Source: Uranotaenia lowii (taxonomy: Eukaryota; Arthropoda; Insecta; Diptera; Culicidae). Taken from it: 64,000 bases of DNA. The notes under the pieces are model-generated. The model was not told the DNA's origin and ran no database searches. It saw only the letters and a list, made by a program, of their open reading frames with translations. Position 1 is the first letter of the stretch; each line of letters opens with the position of its first letter. The translations under genes and the position numbers were made by a program. The DNA lies in contig NC_073693.1 of NCBI RefSeq assembly GCF_029784155.1, positions 115,346,503-115,410,502 of the forward strand, given 5' to 3'. Positions 21,039-32,118 of this stretch are shown piece after piece.

Positions 21039-21484
21039 ATGGGTGGGAGTGAAAATTTTGTCTGCGGTTTTACGGCGAATATTTACTTTTCGAGGCATGT
21101 TAATCGGTTCAAATTGGTCGGATTGTGAGTAACTCTTTCAAGGTGAGTTTAACTGATATTAATTTCTTTACATTGTTGTAGGAGTGACACCGTTGTGGCA
21201 ATATCACGAGCTGGGAACTGCCCAATTGGAGCGTGTGATGTGTGGACGGGGTCGGACAGCCGAAGGGATGACTGCACCAACCAAACGGACAAATTATCCA
21301 ACTGTGGAGGAAGATGGTTCCTGATAACTGCCAGGGATGATAAGTTCCATAGGACAGGTGAGTTTACGAACATTTACTGATGCTATTTGTTTCCTTTTTA
21401 GGTGGCGATCGGACTATGATGAGGATGGCAAATCAAGTTGGGTGCTGCGATATATGCTATAATACATGCTACGATACTTCATAA
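21039..21484 (+). CDS. Antisense three-exon ORF in the retrotransposon tail, unrecognised
   Basis: On the strand opposite gag-pol, an ATG at 21039 opens exon 1 (to 21124). Intron 1 runs 21125-21181 (GTGAGT...ttgttgtag, 57 nt), exon 2 21182-21357, intron 2 21358-21401 (GTGAGT...cctttttag, 44 nt) and exon 3 from 21402 to a TAA at 21482-21484. Phases 2 and 1 are consistent, giving 114 codons. Exon 1 includes MGGSENFVCGFTANIYFSRH, exon 2 has RAGNCPIGACDVW and NCGGRWFLITARDDKF, and exon 3 ends in a Cys-rich tail with GCCDICYNTCYDTS. About ten cysteines suggest a secreted disulphide-rich or metal-binding small protein. No family recognised. Not env: wrong strand, no membrane segment. A competing donor AAG|GTGAGT at 21143 would break the frame. 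It may be an accessory antisense gene, a captured host gene or chance. Confidence 0.4.
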
Positions 21485-21485
21485 T

Positions 21486-21783
21486 TCATACGATGTCGCG
21501 CGACACGGGGTGTCCATAAACGGCGAAACATCTCAAGGTACCCAAACTTTTATTACTTTTTTTTTTAAAGCTGAAATACTTTTGTTCTCATATATGAATT
21601 TGAAGCTACTTAAAGATATTATATTAACTATAAAAATACCCTAAACATGCAAAATTAACTTACGCGAACAAGAAAAATGAATAATTTAAATTAAAGTACG
21701 GAAGAAAATATTTACAAATGGTACATGCATACGATGTTGCACGACAATGTTTGCCTTTGAATTATGCAACATCTCAAGAAGTC
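21486..21783. repeat. Pair of imperfect direct repeats
   Basis: catacgatgtcgcgcgacac...gcgaaacatctcaag (about 21487-21537) and catacgatgttgcacgacaa...tgcaacatctcaag (about 21728-21779) share both ends with a diverged middle. Spacing is about 240 bp. The function is unknown. Confidence 0.5.
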
Positions 21784-22359
21784 GTTTAGGGGTAACTAAT
21801 CAATCCCATGATTGTAATCTAATTGCGGTAAAGTTACAACCAAAGATTGGCGATTTTTTTAATTTAAATTCCGTTTGATTCGTGGGCTGTTCGGCAGGCT
21901 CGATTGACTGAGTCGCTCGACATGTTCTTCCGCAAAAGGCATGGAGATTAGTTGGTCATCATTTAAGTTTCCCCAAACTTAAACTCGCACTATGTTTCCC
22001 TTTCGGTACTCCTCATCAACGCTTTAAGAGCTCCGAGTTTTCTGGTTTTATAGGTCATCATTCACTAGATCTTGGCTAGATCTAGGAACTCGCTCTGACT
22101 TCTGGTCGAGGGGAAAGGCCTTGCCAATCAACGTACGAACAAAACGGTATTTTTTTAAAATATGTTAGGGTGGTAGTTTGGCTAATCTGCCGGGATTGTA
22201 ATGCTTGTTCATGTTGTGGGTGGAAGTGAAAACAAACGTACAACGATTGGATTGATATTTCATGCAACCAGAGCTATTCGCGTCATGGTGCTTTGTCGTT
22301 TCAGTAAATACTTGAGTACATAGCTTGATAAATAATATTGATTGATACAAATGAGTGAA

Positions 22360-25300
22360 TCAACCAGGATCAACCAATTTTTTAAGGAATTTGCAGTTGA
22401 ATATTCCTAAAGATTTCCCTTCAGGGCTAACTAAATCGTAGCAATGTCTTCCTACCAATCTTTTTACGATTGCGGGCACATATTTAGGGGCCAATTTCCC
22501 GCAAAATCCCTTCCCCTTGTCCGATTGTTCTGTATTTTTCTTCAGGACTTTTTCGCCTAAGGAATAGGTGGGGCAATTTGTGTTCGATCGTAAGTTATAT
22601 TGCTTGGAATGTTTCTGGTATGCTAACTGTAGGTTTTTTTGGATATCCTCGTACATTTTCTTCCGGTCTTCGTCGTCGATCTCGTTCGTATTTCCGTTTG
22701 GTGAGTCGCGTAAACAACGATATTCGGTTCCCTTGCTGATCATGTTCCGACCGAAAAGAGCAAAGAACGGAGAGTAACGTGTTGCGTCGTGCGTGGTGTT
22801 GCGTATGGCGTTGGCGATCTTCTGGATGTTGTTCGCCCATTCTTTATGATCTTTCACGATCGATGCGCGTAGAGCTGTGGTGATCACCCGATTGACTCTT
22901 TCGGTGTCGTTGATTTGCGGGTGATAGTTGGGCGTTCTCCAATGCGTAACCTGATAGCGCTTCAACAAATCTTGGAATGTGGCGGAAATGAATTGGGAAC
23001 CATTGTCGGAAAGGATCACCTCTGGAGCTCCAAACAGCAGGAATATATGGTTTTCCACGAACTGGACAAGAGATTCTGCGGTGGCTAGTCTGAACGGCTG
23101 GACTAGTATGAATTTGGTGAACAAATCCGTCACGACGAGCAGACATGTGTTCCTGTTTTTACCAGATATTGGAAGCGGACCAACGTAATCCATGGTTACG
23201 AACTGCCACGGATATTCTGCAGTTTTCCTCTGCTCAGCCATCGGTGGTGTTGAGTTCTGATTCGAAGCTTTACTCATCTGACAACGAACGCAATTCCTGC
23301 AGAAGTTTTTAACCTCGCTGCTCATCAAGGGCCAGAAAAATCGTTCTCTAATTAGAGTTAGCGTTTTATCTGGTCCGAGGTGAGCCTGGTTGTGGGAGGA
23401 CTCGATGATTTCTCTCCTCTCCGCTTTCGGCGGGTAACGTTTCCATTGAAACCTGGGGTCTTCGACTTTCCCTAGCTGCTTCACGTACTTGAAGATTTGT
23501 CCCTCGACCACTCGAAAGTCCGCGAAGTCCGCTGGGTGTTTCCTGATGTTTTCGATCAGCTGCTGGTACTCGTCATCGGTCTGGGAAATCGCGAAAATCG
23601 ACTCAACGGATCGGGAAAGGCAATCAGCAAGGATATTGCATTTTCCCTTTCTGTACTCTAGCTCGATATCGTACGATTGGATTTTGAGTGCCCATCGAAG
23701 CAGCTTTGCATTACCGGTTTCGACTCCCATCGTGAAAAGCCAGAGGAGGCTGCGTGCGTCCGTTACAACCTTGAAGCGCGTACCCTCGACGAAATGGCGA
23801 AAATGCTCGATAGCTAGCAAGACGCCAAGGCATTCCTTCTCCACGCTCGCGTACTTGCGCTGCGTACTGCTCAGCTTCTTGCTAAAATAGGCGATGACTT
23901 TATACTGACCTTCCACGTTTTGAATCAGGGCGGCTCCCACGGCATTGTCCGATGCGTCTGATTCGATTGAAAACGGTAAATCGAAGTTGGGGTTTCCGAG
24001 AATCGGGGCTGATATTAGGGCGGACTTTAGCTCCTCGAAGGCGAATTCAGCGGCTTCAGTCCAGATGAACTTCCCTTTAGCTTTCTTCAAGAGGTCGGAG
24101 ATCGGGGCTACCACTCTGCTGTACTCCTTGATGAAGCGCTGGTAGAAACCTGCGAGACCTAGCAATCGGCGAACGTCCTTTACGCTTCGCGGTCTTGCGT
24201 AATCGAGGATCGGCGAAATTCTAGCGTTGTCAATCGCGACTCCATCTTCGGTCAAAAGGTACCCTAGGTAAGTGACCTTTTTCCTGCAGAACCTGCTCTT
24301 ATCCAAAGAGATGGTCAGCTTAGCTTTGGATAGTCTTTCGGCGACGATGTTCAAGAGGCGGACGTGTTCGGGGTATGACTTCGTGGCGATGACTATGTCA
24401 TCGAGGTACACGAAGACATTGGGCCCTAGGTCGAACCCTATGACCTTATCCATCAATCGGCACATCGAGAATCCTGCGTTACATAGACCGAAAGCGCAAA
24501 CCTTGAAGCGGAACAAACCACGACTAGTCCTGAACGCTGTATAATCTCTAGATTCCTCTTTGAGGGGAATCTGGAAATACGCGTCCTTGAGGTCCACCAC
24601 CGAAAAATACTTTGCCTTCTCCAGTTTGTGAAAGATTTCTCCCATATTCCTCATGGGGTAGGAATCTTTCTTGGTCCAAGCGTTGATGTTGCGAGAGTCC
24701 AAACAAACTCTTAGTTTTCCGTTCGCTTTACGAACAGGGACTAAGCAGTTGGCCCACTCGCTTGAGCATTCCTCGATAGCATCCATGCGTTTGTAACGTT
24801 CAATTTCGGCGTCCATTTCGGACTGTATGGCCGGCGAACACCGATAGAGTGGCTGACGTCTTGGTGTTGCACCTTCCTTGAGGACGATTTCGTGCTGCAA
24901 CAGATGAGTCCTTCCAAGATGATCTGCTGTAGTTACGGGGAACTTCTTGATGACCTCGACCAACTGCTTCCTCTCCTCCGATGACAACTCGTGTTCAGTC
25001 TCGATCGTTTCGGCTGTCGTCTTCGAAGGTTCCGGGAATTCAAGGGCTGGGATGTCTAGGGATTCATCTGGTTCTGTCGGTTTCAGCATGGGAAGAGATT
25101 CGATGGGTAGAATGGTGAAATTGATCTCTGGAACACTGCAGCCTTCTGTGTTTGCCGTTTCTACGGTGGCCAATGTCTCGAATCCGTTCTCACCTTCCAT
25201 CATGGGTTTGATTCCGAACGACTTCCAGAAGTTGTATCCCAGGATGAGTTTCCTACAAACTTGAGGTACAACTACTGTCGGAATGACTCTCGTAATACCT

Positions 25301-25625
25301 TTGAACTCGATCGGTAAGTTCACGAGTCCCAGGCATTCGTGTGTGGTTTTGTCGGCGGTCACTATTTTTACTGGACTTGGTTGGAGTTTAAGGCCGTTTC
25401 TTTCTGCGATGTCTTCGACACTGGTTACGCTCACACTCGCTCCTGAATCGAGTAACGCTTCGTATTCCTGGTCAAATATCCGGACTGCGATGTAAGGGCA
25501 ACGCTCTGCTTGAATCCTCACTTCGCAAACTTTTTGAATCGGGTCGTCAAATTCGTCGGGTTTTGAATTGGGAACTTTCTCGTGAGTTGGAATGTTCGTG
25601 TTCCCTCGCTTACATTCCGAGCTCA
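22360..25625 (-). CDS. pol: pol polyprotein: protease, reverse transcriptase, RNase H, integrase
   Basis: The frame runs 1,053 codons from a GTG at 25521 to TGA at 22360, and is open about 40 codons further upstream, overlapping the end of gag. Counting from 25521: protease LLDSGAS at 23-29; RT with FSVVDLKDAYFQ (Asp310) and YLDD at 372-375; RNase H Asp522, Glu561, Asp588; integrase zinc finger His710, His714, Cys744, Cys747; integrase core Asp778, Asp839, Glu874 with the D-D-35-E spacing intact. A basic tail ends KLVDPG. Every catalytic residue I checked is present and no stop interrupts the frame. It has no ATG near its start, in keeping with expression as a gag-pol fusion by -1 frameshifting. 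Coding strand and domain order are certain; activity is inferred. Confidence 0.95.
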
Positions 25626-25650
25626 GTTTTCCGAACCTCTTCTCGGATTA
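25623..25650 (-). promoter_or_regulatory. gag-pol overlap, -1 frameshift window
   Basis: The pol frame is closed by TAA just upstream (25647-25649), and gag ends at 25623, so a -1 shift must occur within about 25 nt. The window contains GGAAAAC directly before the gag TGA. This is a weak match to the X XXY YYZ slippery consensus; the A-site AAC to AAA pairing is acceptable. The frame relation is certain, the slip site inferred. Confidence 0.5.
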
Positions 25651-26951
25651 CTCGGGTGCTTGTCGCAGTATGTTGACGTCACGTCCGGTGTTCCGCAAAC
25701 GTAGCAAAAAATCTTTTTTGGCTCTTGACATAGTCTCCAAAAATGACCATTTTTGCGACAATTCCAGCAAAACACCTGCGGCTTCTCTACCTTGACCTGG
25801 CTTGTCGATTGCTGGGGGGATGACTGATCGTTCTGCCGTTGCTCTCGAGGCCAGCGCTTCCTTTCAAAACGACGATCGATGGCGTTGACTTCTTCCGACT
25901 CCGAATAGGACGAATAGAGTTCATCGCGGTCTTCCTTCTTGGTGTCGATATGATGCACTGGATTCAACGTTCTCGGTGGGTTTTCGCGGTTTCGAAAAGC
26001 AGGGTCATTGGCGTCGATTCTGTACGCGAAGTACTCGAGTTTACGCAGATTCGTTACAGTACGGCAAGATAATCTAGATCTGTAGTGGTCCCTCATATTG
26101 TCCCATATGATTTCGAATAAGCGATCGCTGTCCATCGGGCAGGTGAGCATTTTGTTCATGCGTTCTATCTCCATCTTGAACGTCAGGAATGTCTCGTTCC
26201 GGGTTTGCTTTCGCGTATAGATTCGCTGCCTGTTGCCTTGATCTTTGTTAGGGTTGCCATACATATAGCGTATGCTGTTCTCGAAGTCCTTCCAGTCAAT
26301 GAATTCGTCGGCATAGCATATGTACCAATCATAAGCTTCGCGTCGAAGAATGGTATGGATTCGTTGCAGAAGCACGTCCTCACTGATCCGGTCCATTTGT
26401 GCGAGCTTTCGTACCTTATGCAGGAAATCTTCGAGGGGTCGATGGCGATTGTCCCCGTCGAATGTGAGATGCCACTTTTCCATTCGACGGTCGGCATTCT
26501 GAATCTCCGCATCCGTAATTCTACGGATGTTTGACTGCCTGGAAAAGTTTCTTCCTTCTCCGTTCGGGTGAATGTCGTCTTCTCGGGGGTGGCGGACTCT
26601 TCTAGAAACCTGGTTGCGATGATGAATTGGCTGGGGATGCCTGTTTCGTGATCTCTCGAACCTTTCGTCTTCATCTGAGTCCAAGAAGCTTGAAGATTGA
26701 CTAAGAGGATATCCGTCGTTGTCATCTTCAAACTCCGGGTCGTTCAGGTAACGTCGTTCCTTAGAATTGGAGTAAAGTTGTGGTTCATATCGGCACACCG
26801 GCCGGACTGGTTCGTTAAGTTTTGGTGTTGCTCTGTAGCTCAATCTTGCTTTAGGCTCCCTTCGAACGTCAGAATTTCTCCGTTGCTCCTGATCGTCCAA
26901 GATGTAGCCGCCACTGACCGATCCCTTACCGGCGTACGACTTAAGCGCCAC
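25623..26951 (-). CDS. gag: gag, C-terminal part with zinc knuckles (separated from its N-terminal part)
   Basis: 442 codons. The first 20 or so derive from an inserted LTR piece, so the ATG at 26951 is not native. After DDQEQRRNSDVRREP come a basic, Arg-rich region and a capsid-like central region. At the C terminus is a CX2CX4HX4C zinc knuckle (CWNCRKNGHFWRLC) and a second knuckle whose His position is Val (CYVCGTPDVTSTYC). The stop at 25623-25625 overlaps pol in the -1 frame. Gag packages element RNA. In this copy it is out of frame with the upstream half. Confidence 0.85.
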   Translation of the reverse strand: MALKSYAGKGSVSGGYILDDQEQRRNSDVRREPKARLSYRATPKLNEPVRPVCRYEPQLYSNSKERRYLNDPEFEDDNDGYPLSQSSSFLDSDEDERFERSRNRHPQPIHHRNQVSRRVRHPREDDIHPNGEGRNFSRQSNIRRITDAEIQNADRRMEKWHLTFDGDNRHRPLEDFLHKVRKLAQMDRISEDVLLQRIHTILRREAYDWYICYADEFIDWKDFENSIRYMYGNPNKDQGNRQRIYTRKQTRNETFLTFKMEIERMNKMLTCPMDSDRLFEIIWDNMRDHYRSRLSCRTVTNLRKLEYFAYRIDANDPAFRNRENPPRTLNPVHHIDTKKEDRDELYSSYSESEEVNAIDRRFERKRWPREQRQNDQSSPQQSTSQVKVEKPQVFCWNCRKNGHFWRLCQEPKKIFCYVCGTPDVTSTYCDKHPSNPRRGSEN

Positions 26952-27062
26952 TCCGTTAGGAGATCGTACGCCACGGTTTAATATGCCCGGTGAGACTCCG
27001 CTGAGGGCGAGTCCATAAATTGTCCTTAAAAGTGATTAAGGATCGGATCAGATAGGGCTCTC
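26903..27062 (-). repeat. 160-bp LTR-end fragment inserted in gag
   Basis: Matches LTR positions 18213-18372 with about two substitutions (for example accggcg for actggcg and agtgatt for agtggtt). At its LTR-end side it extends six bases (ccaaga, 26897-26902) into the primer-site flank seen at 29271-29276. On the other side an imperfect 35-bp copy of the gag DNA recurs (GAGCAACGGAGA at 27090 and at 26888, read on minus). Net offset between the gag copies is 202 bp, which shifts the frame and splits gag. Confidence 0.9.
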
Positions 27063-27882
27063 TATGAACATCCGAATATCTCCGTTGCTCGTTGACTCTA
27101 GCCTCCAGTAAATCGACCCTCGGCTCCTCAACTCCTAGTTTCGGGTGCTGATTGTCGTTAGCTTTCGACCACATTTGAACGAGTTCGTTCTCAAGCTCAG
27201 CGATACGTCTAAGCAGTCTCGCTTTCTCTTCGTCGTCCTGGGATGTCGATGGTTTGATGTGTTTCGGGGTGGTTCCGGTTCTGCTTTCCCGATGACCTGG
27301 TTCCGCATGATTACCTGGTTCAGGAAGTCTTAAGGGGCTGCCTCCAGTAGCTAAATTCGAATCACCATATCCGATCGTCGGTTCTAAAGTCTCTTGCTGC
27401 AATGGAACTGCCATGCTGTCTGGGTAAAGGGTCTTCTTTTGAACTGGCTTGTCAGGACAGAATCTTGTCAACATTTGTCGAATTTCGTTCGTGAGCTCCT
27501 TGACCATACCAAGCGATGGCTGATCTGTAGCGCGACATCTGCTGGCTCTCAAGAAGTAGTGCTTAAGACGTGATATCGAAGCTTCATCCAATCGGTTCTC
27601 CAATTTCCTTCCAAGTTCGTTGATTTTTCCAGCAATATAATCGAACTCCTGGTCTATCGTGTACGGTGAAGTCCACTCTCGGTTTTCCCTTACATCTTCG
27701 TGAAAAAGTCTTCGGAGCAACCTACGTTTCTCTTCTTGGTCGGTACCTAGCTCTTTTTCGTCGTAAACCGATTTTCGGATCAGAAGCTCGTAACTTACTT
27801 CCTCTTCCGTTAGATGGTCAGCTTTGGGGAATTTGTGTGCCATGTTTATTATTATGTTAACACTTAATTTATAATGTAACAC
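26956..27882 (-). CDS. gag: gag, N-terminal part (frame broken)
   Basis: 308 codons from ATG at 27882. About the first 264 are native gag. They begin after a short hydrophobic start and include MAHKFPKADHLTEEEVSYEL and a predicted coiled-coil or helical stretch around ENELVQMWSKANDN. The last 40 or so residues, from REPYLIRSL onward, are translated from the LTR fragment and end at a stop there. The downstream half continues in another frame, so an intact family member would carry one gag of roughly 680 codons. A second ATG at 27843 could be the real start. Confidence 0.8.
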   Translation of the reverse strand: MLHYKLSVNIIINMAHKFPKADHLTEEEVSYELLIRKSVYDEKELGTDQEEKRRLLRRLFHEDVRENREWTSPYTIDQEFDYIAGKINELGRKLENRLDEASISRLKHYFLRASRCRATDQPSLGMVKELTNEIRQMLTRFCPDKPVQKKTLYPDSMAVPLQQETLEPTIGYGDSNLATGGSPLRLPEPGNHAEPGHRESRTGTTPKHIKPSTSQDDEEKARLLRRIAELENELVQMWSKANDNQHPKLGVEEPRVDLLEARVNEQRRYSDVHREPYLIRSLITFKDNLWTRPQRSLTGHIKPWRTIS

Positions 27883-29255
27883 CAGGTAGTTTTCACTTCA
27901 CTTCATAAACGATTGATTCACGATAATAATAACTAATGAATTTCGCAATGAACGATAATAATGTAAATACAATTTAATAAACTATCTAAATTAAATATTA
28001 AATTACTAATAAGTACGTTTAAATGTGAATAAATATCAACAAATAAACAGAAAATAACTAATCACTGAATAATTATATCTCAATTTCACAATATCACTAA
28101 TCCACGAAAATAAATCTAAAAACGTGAATCAATAAATAACAAAATAAGTAAAGAAGTACGAAATTAAATTAGTAAATAATTATCTAAATAAATAAGCTAT
28201 CAATAAATTAATAAACTAGAATGAACAATAACTATAAATAACAAGTAACTAATAGTGAAAATAAATAAACTCTAATTTAATAATTTACTAATAACTATAA
28301 GAATAAATAAATAAATATTTACAAATTTAATACACAAGATATCAATTTCCAAGTTAAATTGAATCATGGAATATTTTAAATCAATAATTTTTATCACACA
28401 ACCTTGAATAATTAATGGCTGAATTATATCGATTTAAAGATTATCACAGTTTGAGTAACGTTTTAATAAACAACTGTAATGACGAATTTGTTACTATTAT
28501 ACTAATAATAAATAACGAATAACCTTACAATGCACTAGAATAATAAATAACGATTAATCAGAAACAGCAATATAAATAACGATGAACAATTATATTAAAT
28601 TAACACCCACTGTAATTAAATAGCTCAATATTACTCACGATATATTCTATGTTTTATTCTATATTTGGTTAATTTTGTTTCTTTTTATTTCCAGATAAGT
28701 TTCACAACTGGAAGAAAGTGTGAGATGTTCAATTCAACAAACACGCAGGACTGTACTGATAATATCAGTACGCAGATTCCAAATATTACTGAACTCGAAA
28801 TAACTCTACGCAATGAACCTCAAACAACACTAAATTCCTAAACATAAGTACCATAAATATTGTACCTTATAATCTCCAAAAATATCAAGCCTATATGGGC
28901 CTGAATAGTCATAAGTCCTTTAGATAATTCATCTAATTAGTAGATGAAGTATAGTCTATCAACCAATGTTGAAATCATTTAGCTAGTAGTTTATACAGTT
29001 ATGAGAATGCTCTCAAATAATTATATTGTATTTTCCGATAGTTTTTCGTTTAGGTGTTTTTTTGTAGCTAAATTGTCCTTACAAAACTGTATTTATTTTC
29101 TTGATTTCGTGATAATATATTGTAATCAAAACTCCATAGACTTATTCTTCGCAAACAAAGAAATAGAACAACTTTTGGGTACTAATATGTAACCCTTTCT
29201 CCAGAAAAACTCAATATTAAATTCAACGCTGAAGCGTAATCTCCACAAAAAAATA
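27883..29255 (-). other. AT-rich leader of the retrotransposon
   Basis: About 1.4 kb between the primer site and gag, very AT-rich with loose taaataa-type repetition (28000-28620). No open frame. It presumably forms the RNA leader and packaging region. Confidence 0.6.
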
Positions 29256-29273
29256 CCTTTAAGTTGGGCGCCA
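29256..29273 (-). promoter_or_regulatory. Primer-binding site
   Basis: On the minus strand, TGGCGCCCAACTTAAAGG begins three bases after the 5' LTR end (TACA, then TCT). The TGGCGCC start is typical of elements primed by a tRNA-Lys-type primer. The position directly downstream of the LTR fixes the element's orientation. Confidence 0.85.
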
Positions 29274-29276
29274 AGA

Positions 29277-32114
29277 TGTAGCCGCCACTGACCGATCCCT
29301 TACTGGCGTACGACTTAAGCGCCACTCCGTTAGGAGATCGTACGCCACGGTTTAATATGCCCGGTGAGACTCCGCTGAGGGCGAGTCCATAAATTGTCCT
29401 TAAAAGTGGTTAAGGATCGGATCAGATAGGGCTCTCCAAATAGCTAACCCAAAATGCGACGAAACTAACACATTATGACGAAATTGCTACCAATCAACAT
29501 AAAATCCTTAGAACGCCTCAGTTATAGATCGCCCCTACCTGGCAATCTCATCACTGAGCTAACGACCTCCCGTTCCCCAATTGTAAAGGACAGCTTATTT
29601 GCGCATGAAACCCCCCCAGGTCCTCCCCAGACTACCCCAGTATGGTCAAATTCTTCAATCAATAATTAAAGGGATTTACAAGTTGCAATTACAATTCATG
29701 AATTTTATTTCCTACCGCATTTGGTATTATGGCATCTTAAACTAGCTAGTCCTACTTGCGTGCAACTTCAAAGAAAACGCCTAAAGGTATCCCTATCAAT
29801 CGTGCGTGCTTTGGCGACAAGCTTATAGCAACATAGCTTGTCGCGCCCGGGCTTTTATGTTTTCCAGAGGGGTTTCCCTAAACAAAGGCACGGGAATTTC
29901 GACCTCACTTCTGGCTTTACATCGGTGACGGGACTATGTTAACCGTCGGCTAGCATAATAGCATAAATCAACGCGGGTCTTAAATATGGACGACCCCTTC
30001 GTTGAACATTAAAGCTCTCCAATCAGAATGGACTCACCGAATGCTGCGATCCTGTTCCTTGTTGGTCAAAGATGAGAGCTGTTGGCGATGTTGATTATTG
30101 ACTCCTTAGCGGTGATGAGTCATTATGCTCTCGGAATGCTGGCTGGCGAGTATTCGGCGACCTCGATGGCAATTTTGGCGACCACCGACGATACTAGGTG
30201 CTGGCTGGTGATTTAGCGCCCGCTGATGGTGTTGGCTGACGCTTGGCGGTGATGAAATTCGACAAGCGAACTGTCGAGTGTCGTTTGACCTGCGGTCAAA
30301 GGTCGACGACCGCCGCTGTGCTGCTTAGCACCGACCTTGAACGGCTGCTGGGTCGGTTTATAATTGGCTGCACACAACGATTGGCCCACGCGGCCACGTG
30401 GAGCTCCCGTCGCTCCCCCAAGACGTTATGGTGACGAAACGTCTCGCTTCCGACGGATTCGGGCGTCGGGTGTCCTCGGCGTGGCGGGAAAACTTAAGCA
30501 GCGGATTGCTGCGTGGTCCGGGATTGGTCCCGCTGGGGAAAGATATGTGCCTGCTTTGGCACAGACAAATTAAGCAACGCACATGTAAGCACGATTACGA
30601 AGCACAATTACCTTTCTCGACTATATTGTCACGCAAGAATTAACTTTTTTGGCACGCACTTTCCTAAACTAAGCACCTAGTCTAATGGGAAACAAAGCTA
30701 ATTAAATTAATGATCGAAAATTCTGACCACACTATATTACTTAAAGTCGGACTCAATCAGTCACGGCCCACGCGCACTTCCACTGCCAATCACGCTCAAG
30801 GAACGTTTGATCGTCTCCTTGAGCTCTCAGTACAGGGAAAGCGACCTTGCTACAAACGCCCTCGGCGGAAGTTCATAATCCCTGAGAGTTCTATGAGATT
30901 AAAGCTTAGTTCTTTTAGAAATGGGACAGTTACGAATGCCTGTATCTCAAAAACCATTCGTTTGAACGAAATACTTTCTATGAAGAAAAAGAAGGCAATG
31001 TTATGATCTTTCATGAAAAAATTTGAAAAAAAATATTTACCGTTTTTTGTTAAAGAAATTTCTACTTTATTCTTGGTATCTCTCATTGGCCGGCGCACAC
31101 TTTGTTTAGTCATGGTATTGATCAGTTTCTCCAACTTACACTTCGTAAAATCTATATTTTAGGTGGCTTCACCTTCCTTCTTCAATTTCTGATACTTTTT
31201 GGTCCAATACTTCTCTGGAAACTGGAAACTGGAAGCATTTTAGTGGATACAGTTGTTTCGAAATGAACAAATTTGATTATTTTTGACCACATTTTTGAAC
31301 GTTTTTTTTTCGGTACCGGTTTTACAGCTTAAGAGCTTTGGAACTATCAAAAAATGGTTGTTTGAGGTTGGATTTTAATGAGTCATCACTAGGCAACACT
31401 TTCAGCTTATCGGAGAAAATTGTTTTGGACATATCAGCGATCTACCCTTGGTTTTTCGTTTATTGAAAATTAAAAATGCTGGTATGAGACTTGCATTCCT
31501 TGATGATCCTTAACCGTTGTTGCCGATCATCTGCTTCACTCCATTGCTTGATTTGAACTTTGTGGACATTATTGACAGTGTTTGCATACTTATCCACCAC
31601 AAAAACTCAGTAATTCTTTGAATAATCAACGGTTTTGTCAGCTATCAATTTGATAATGACGAATTTTAAAGGAAACTGTGCAAAATTATTTTTTTCTTTT
31701 TCTCTTGCATCGTACATATCTCAAAAACGCATAAATTTTAAATTTTGGAAAAAATTGGTCAAATAGTACTTTTTACAGGCAACAAAATGTTGTTAAAATT
31801 TTTAAAATCCAATAACTAGTTAACGAGCTATTAGCAAATGAAAGTGTCCCATTTCTAAAAGAACTAAGCTTTATCTCAAGAGATAAGAATTTCGGCTATG
31901 CATTAGAATCGCAGTAGCTAATTGGTTCTAACTGAAACAATTCAACACCTCGCGGGAGAATGTATGAACGTCTCCTCAGCGTATCGAACCGCATTGCTCA
32001 AACCGTCGATCGCGCGAATCGATATTATGTTCGAGATCGATCGAGGGGCGGACAAACTGGGCCTACTTAAAGGCGGAGAGTAAATGTGAATTTTCGAACA
32101 TGCGGACTGCTACA
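29277..32114 (-). repeat. 5' LTR (right side), interrupted by a transposon
   Basis: Same 1,866-bp unit as the left LTR, with a 970-bp transposon plus TA duplication (30902-31873) inserted about 243 bp from its outer end, inside the presumed U3 promoter region. The left LTR shows the empty site gagaTTAtctc. The insertion probably weakens transcription of this copy. Confidence 0.92.
30902..31871. mobile_element. TA-flanked TIR transposon (Tc1/mariner-type insertion), copy 2
   Basis: 970 bp with AAGCTTAGTTCTTTTAGAAA ends and TA duplicated at 30900-30901 and 31872-31873. It is the inverted sibling of 3697-4667, similar along its whole length with scattered substitutions. Because it sits in only one of two otherwise near-identical LTRs, it inserted after the retrotransposon. 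A 94-codon minus frame (30850-31134) is the same broken frame as in copy 1. Confidence 0.88.
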
Positions 32115-32118
32115 GAAC

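Larger units (their letters stand above)
18209..32118 (-). mobile_element. Full-length Ty3/gypsy-type LTR retrotransposon, recent insertion
   Basis: The element (18213-32114) is flanked by the 4-bp duplication GAAC at 18209-18212 and 32115-32118. On the minus strand the order is 5' LTR, tRNA-Lys-like primer site, leader, gag, pol and 3' LTR. The domain order protease-RT-RNase H-integrase marks Ty3/gypsy as opposed to copia. LTRs are equal in length (1,866 bp after removing a later 972-bp insertion plus TA) and I found only two differences, so the insertion is young. The split gag makes this copy probably defective. No env frame was found. Long LTRs and a TGGCGCCCAAC primer site recall the Osvaldo group, but that placement is a guess. 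Confidence 0.9.

Noticed and set aside
20079..22359. An env gene downstream of pol.
   Set aside because: No long frame on the element strand, and no signal peptide or membrane anchor; the only coherent frame is on the opposite strand.
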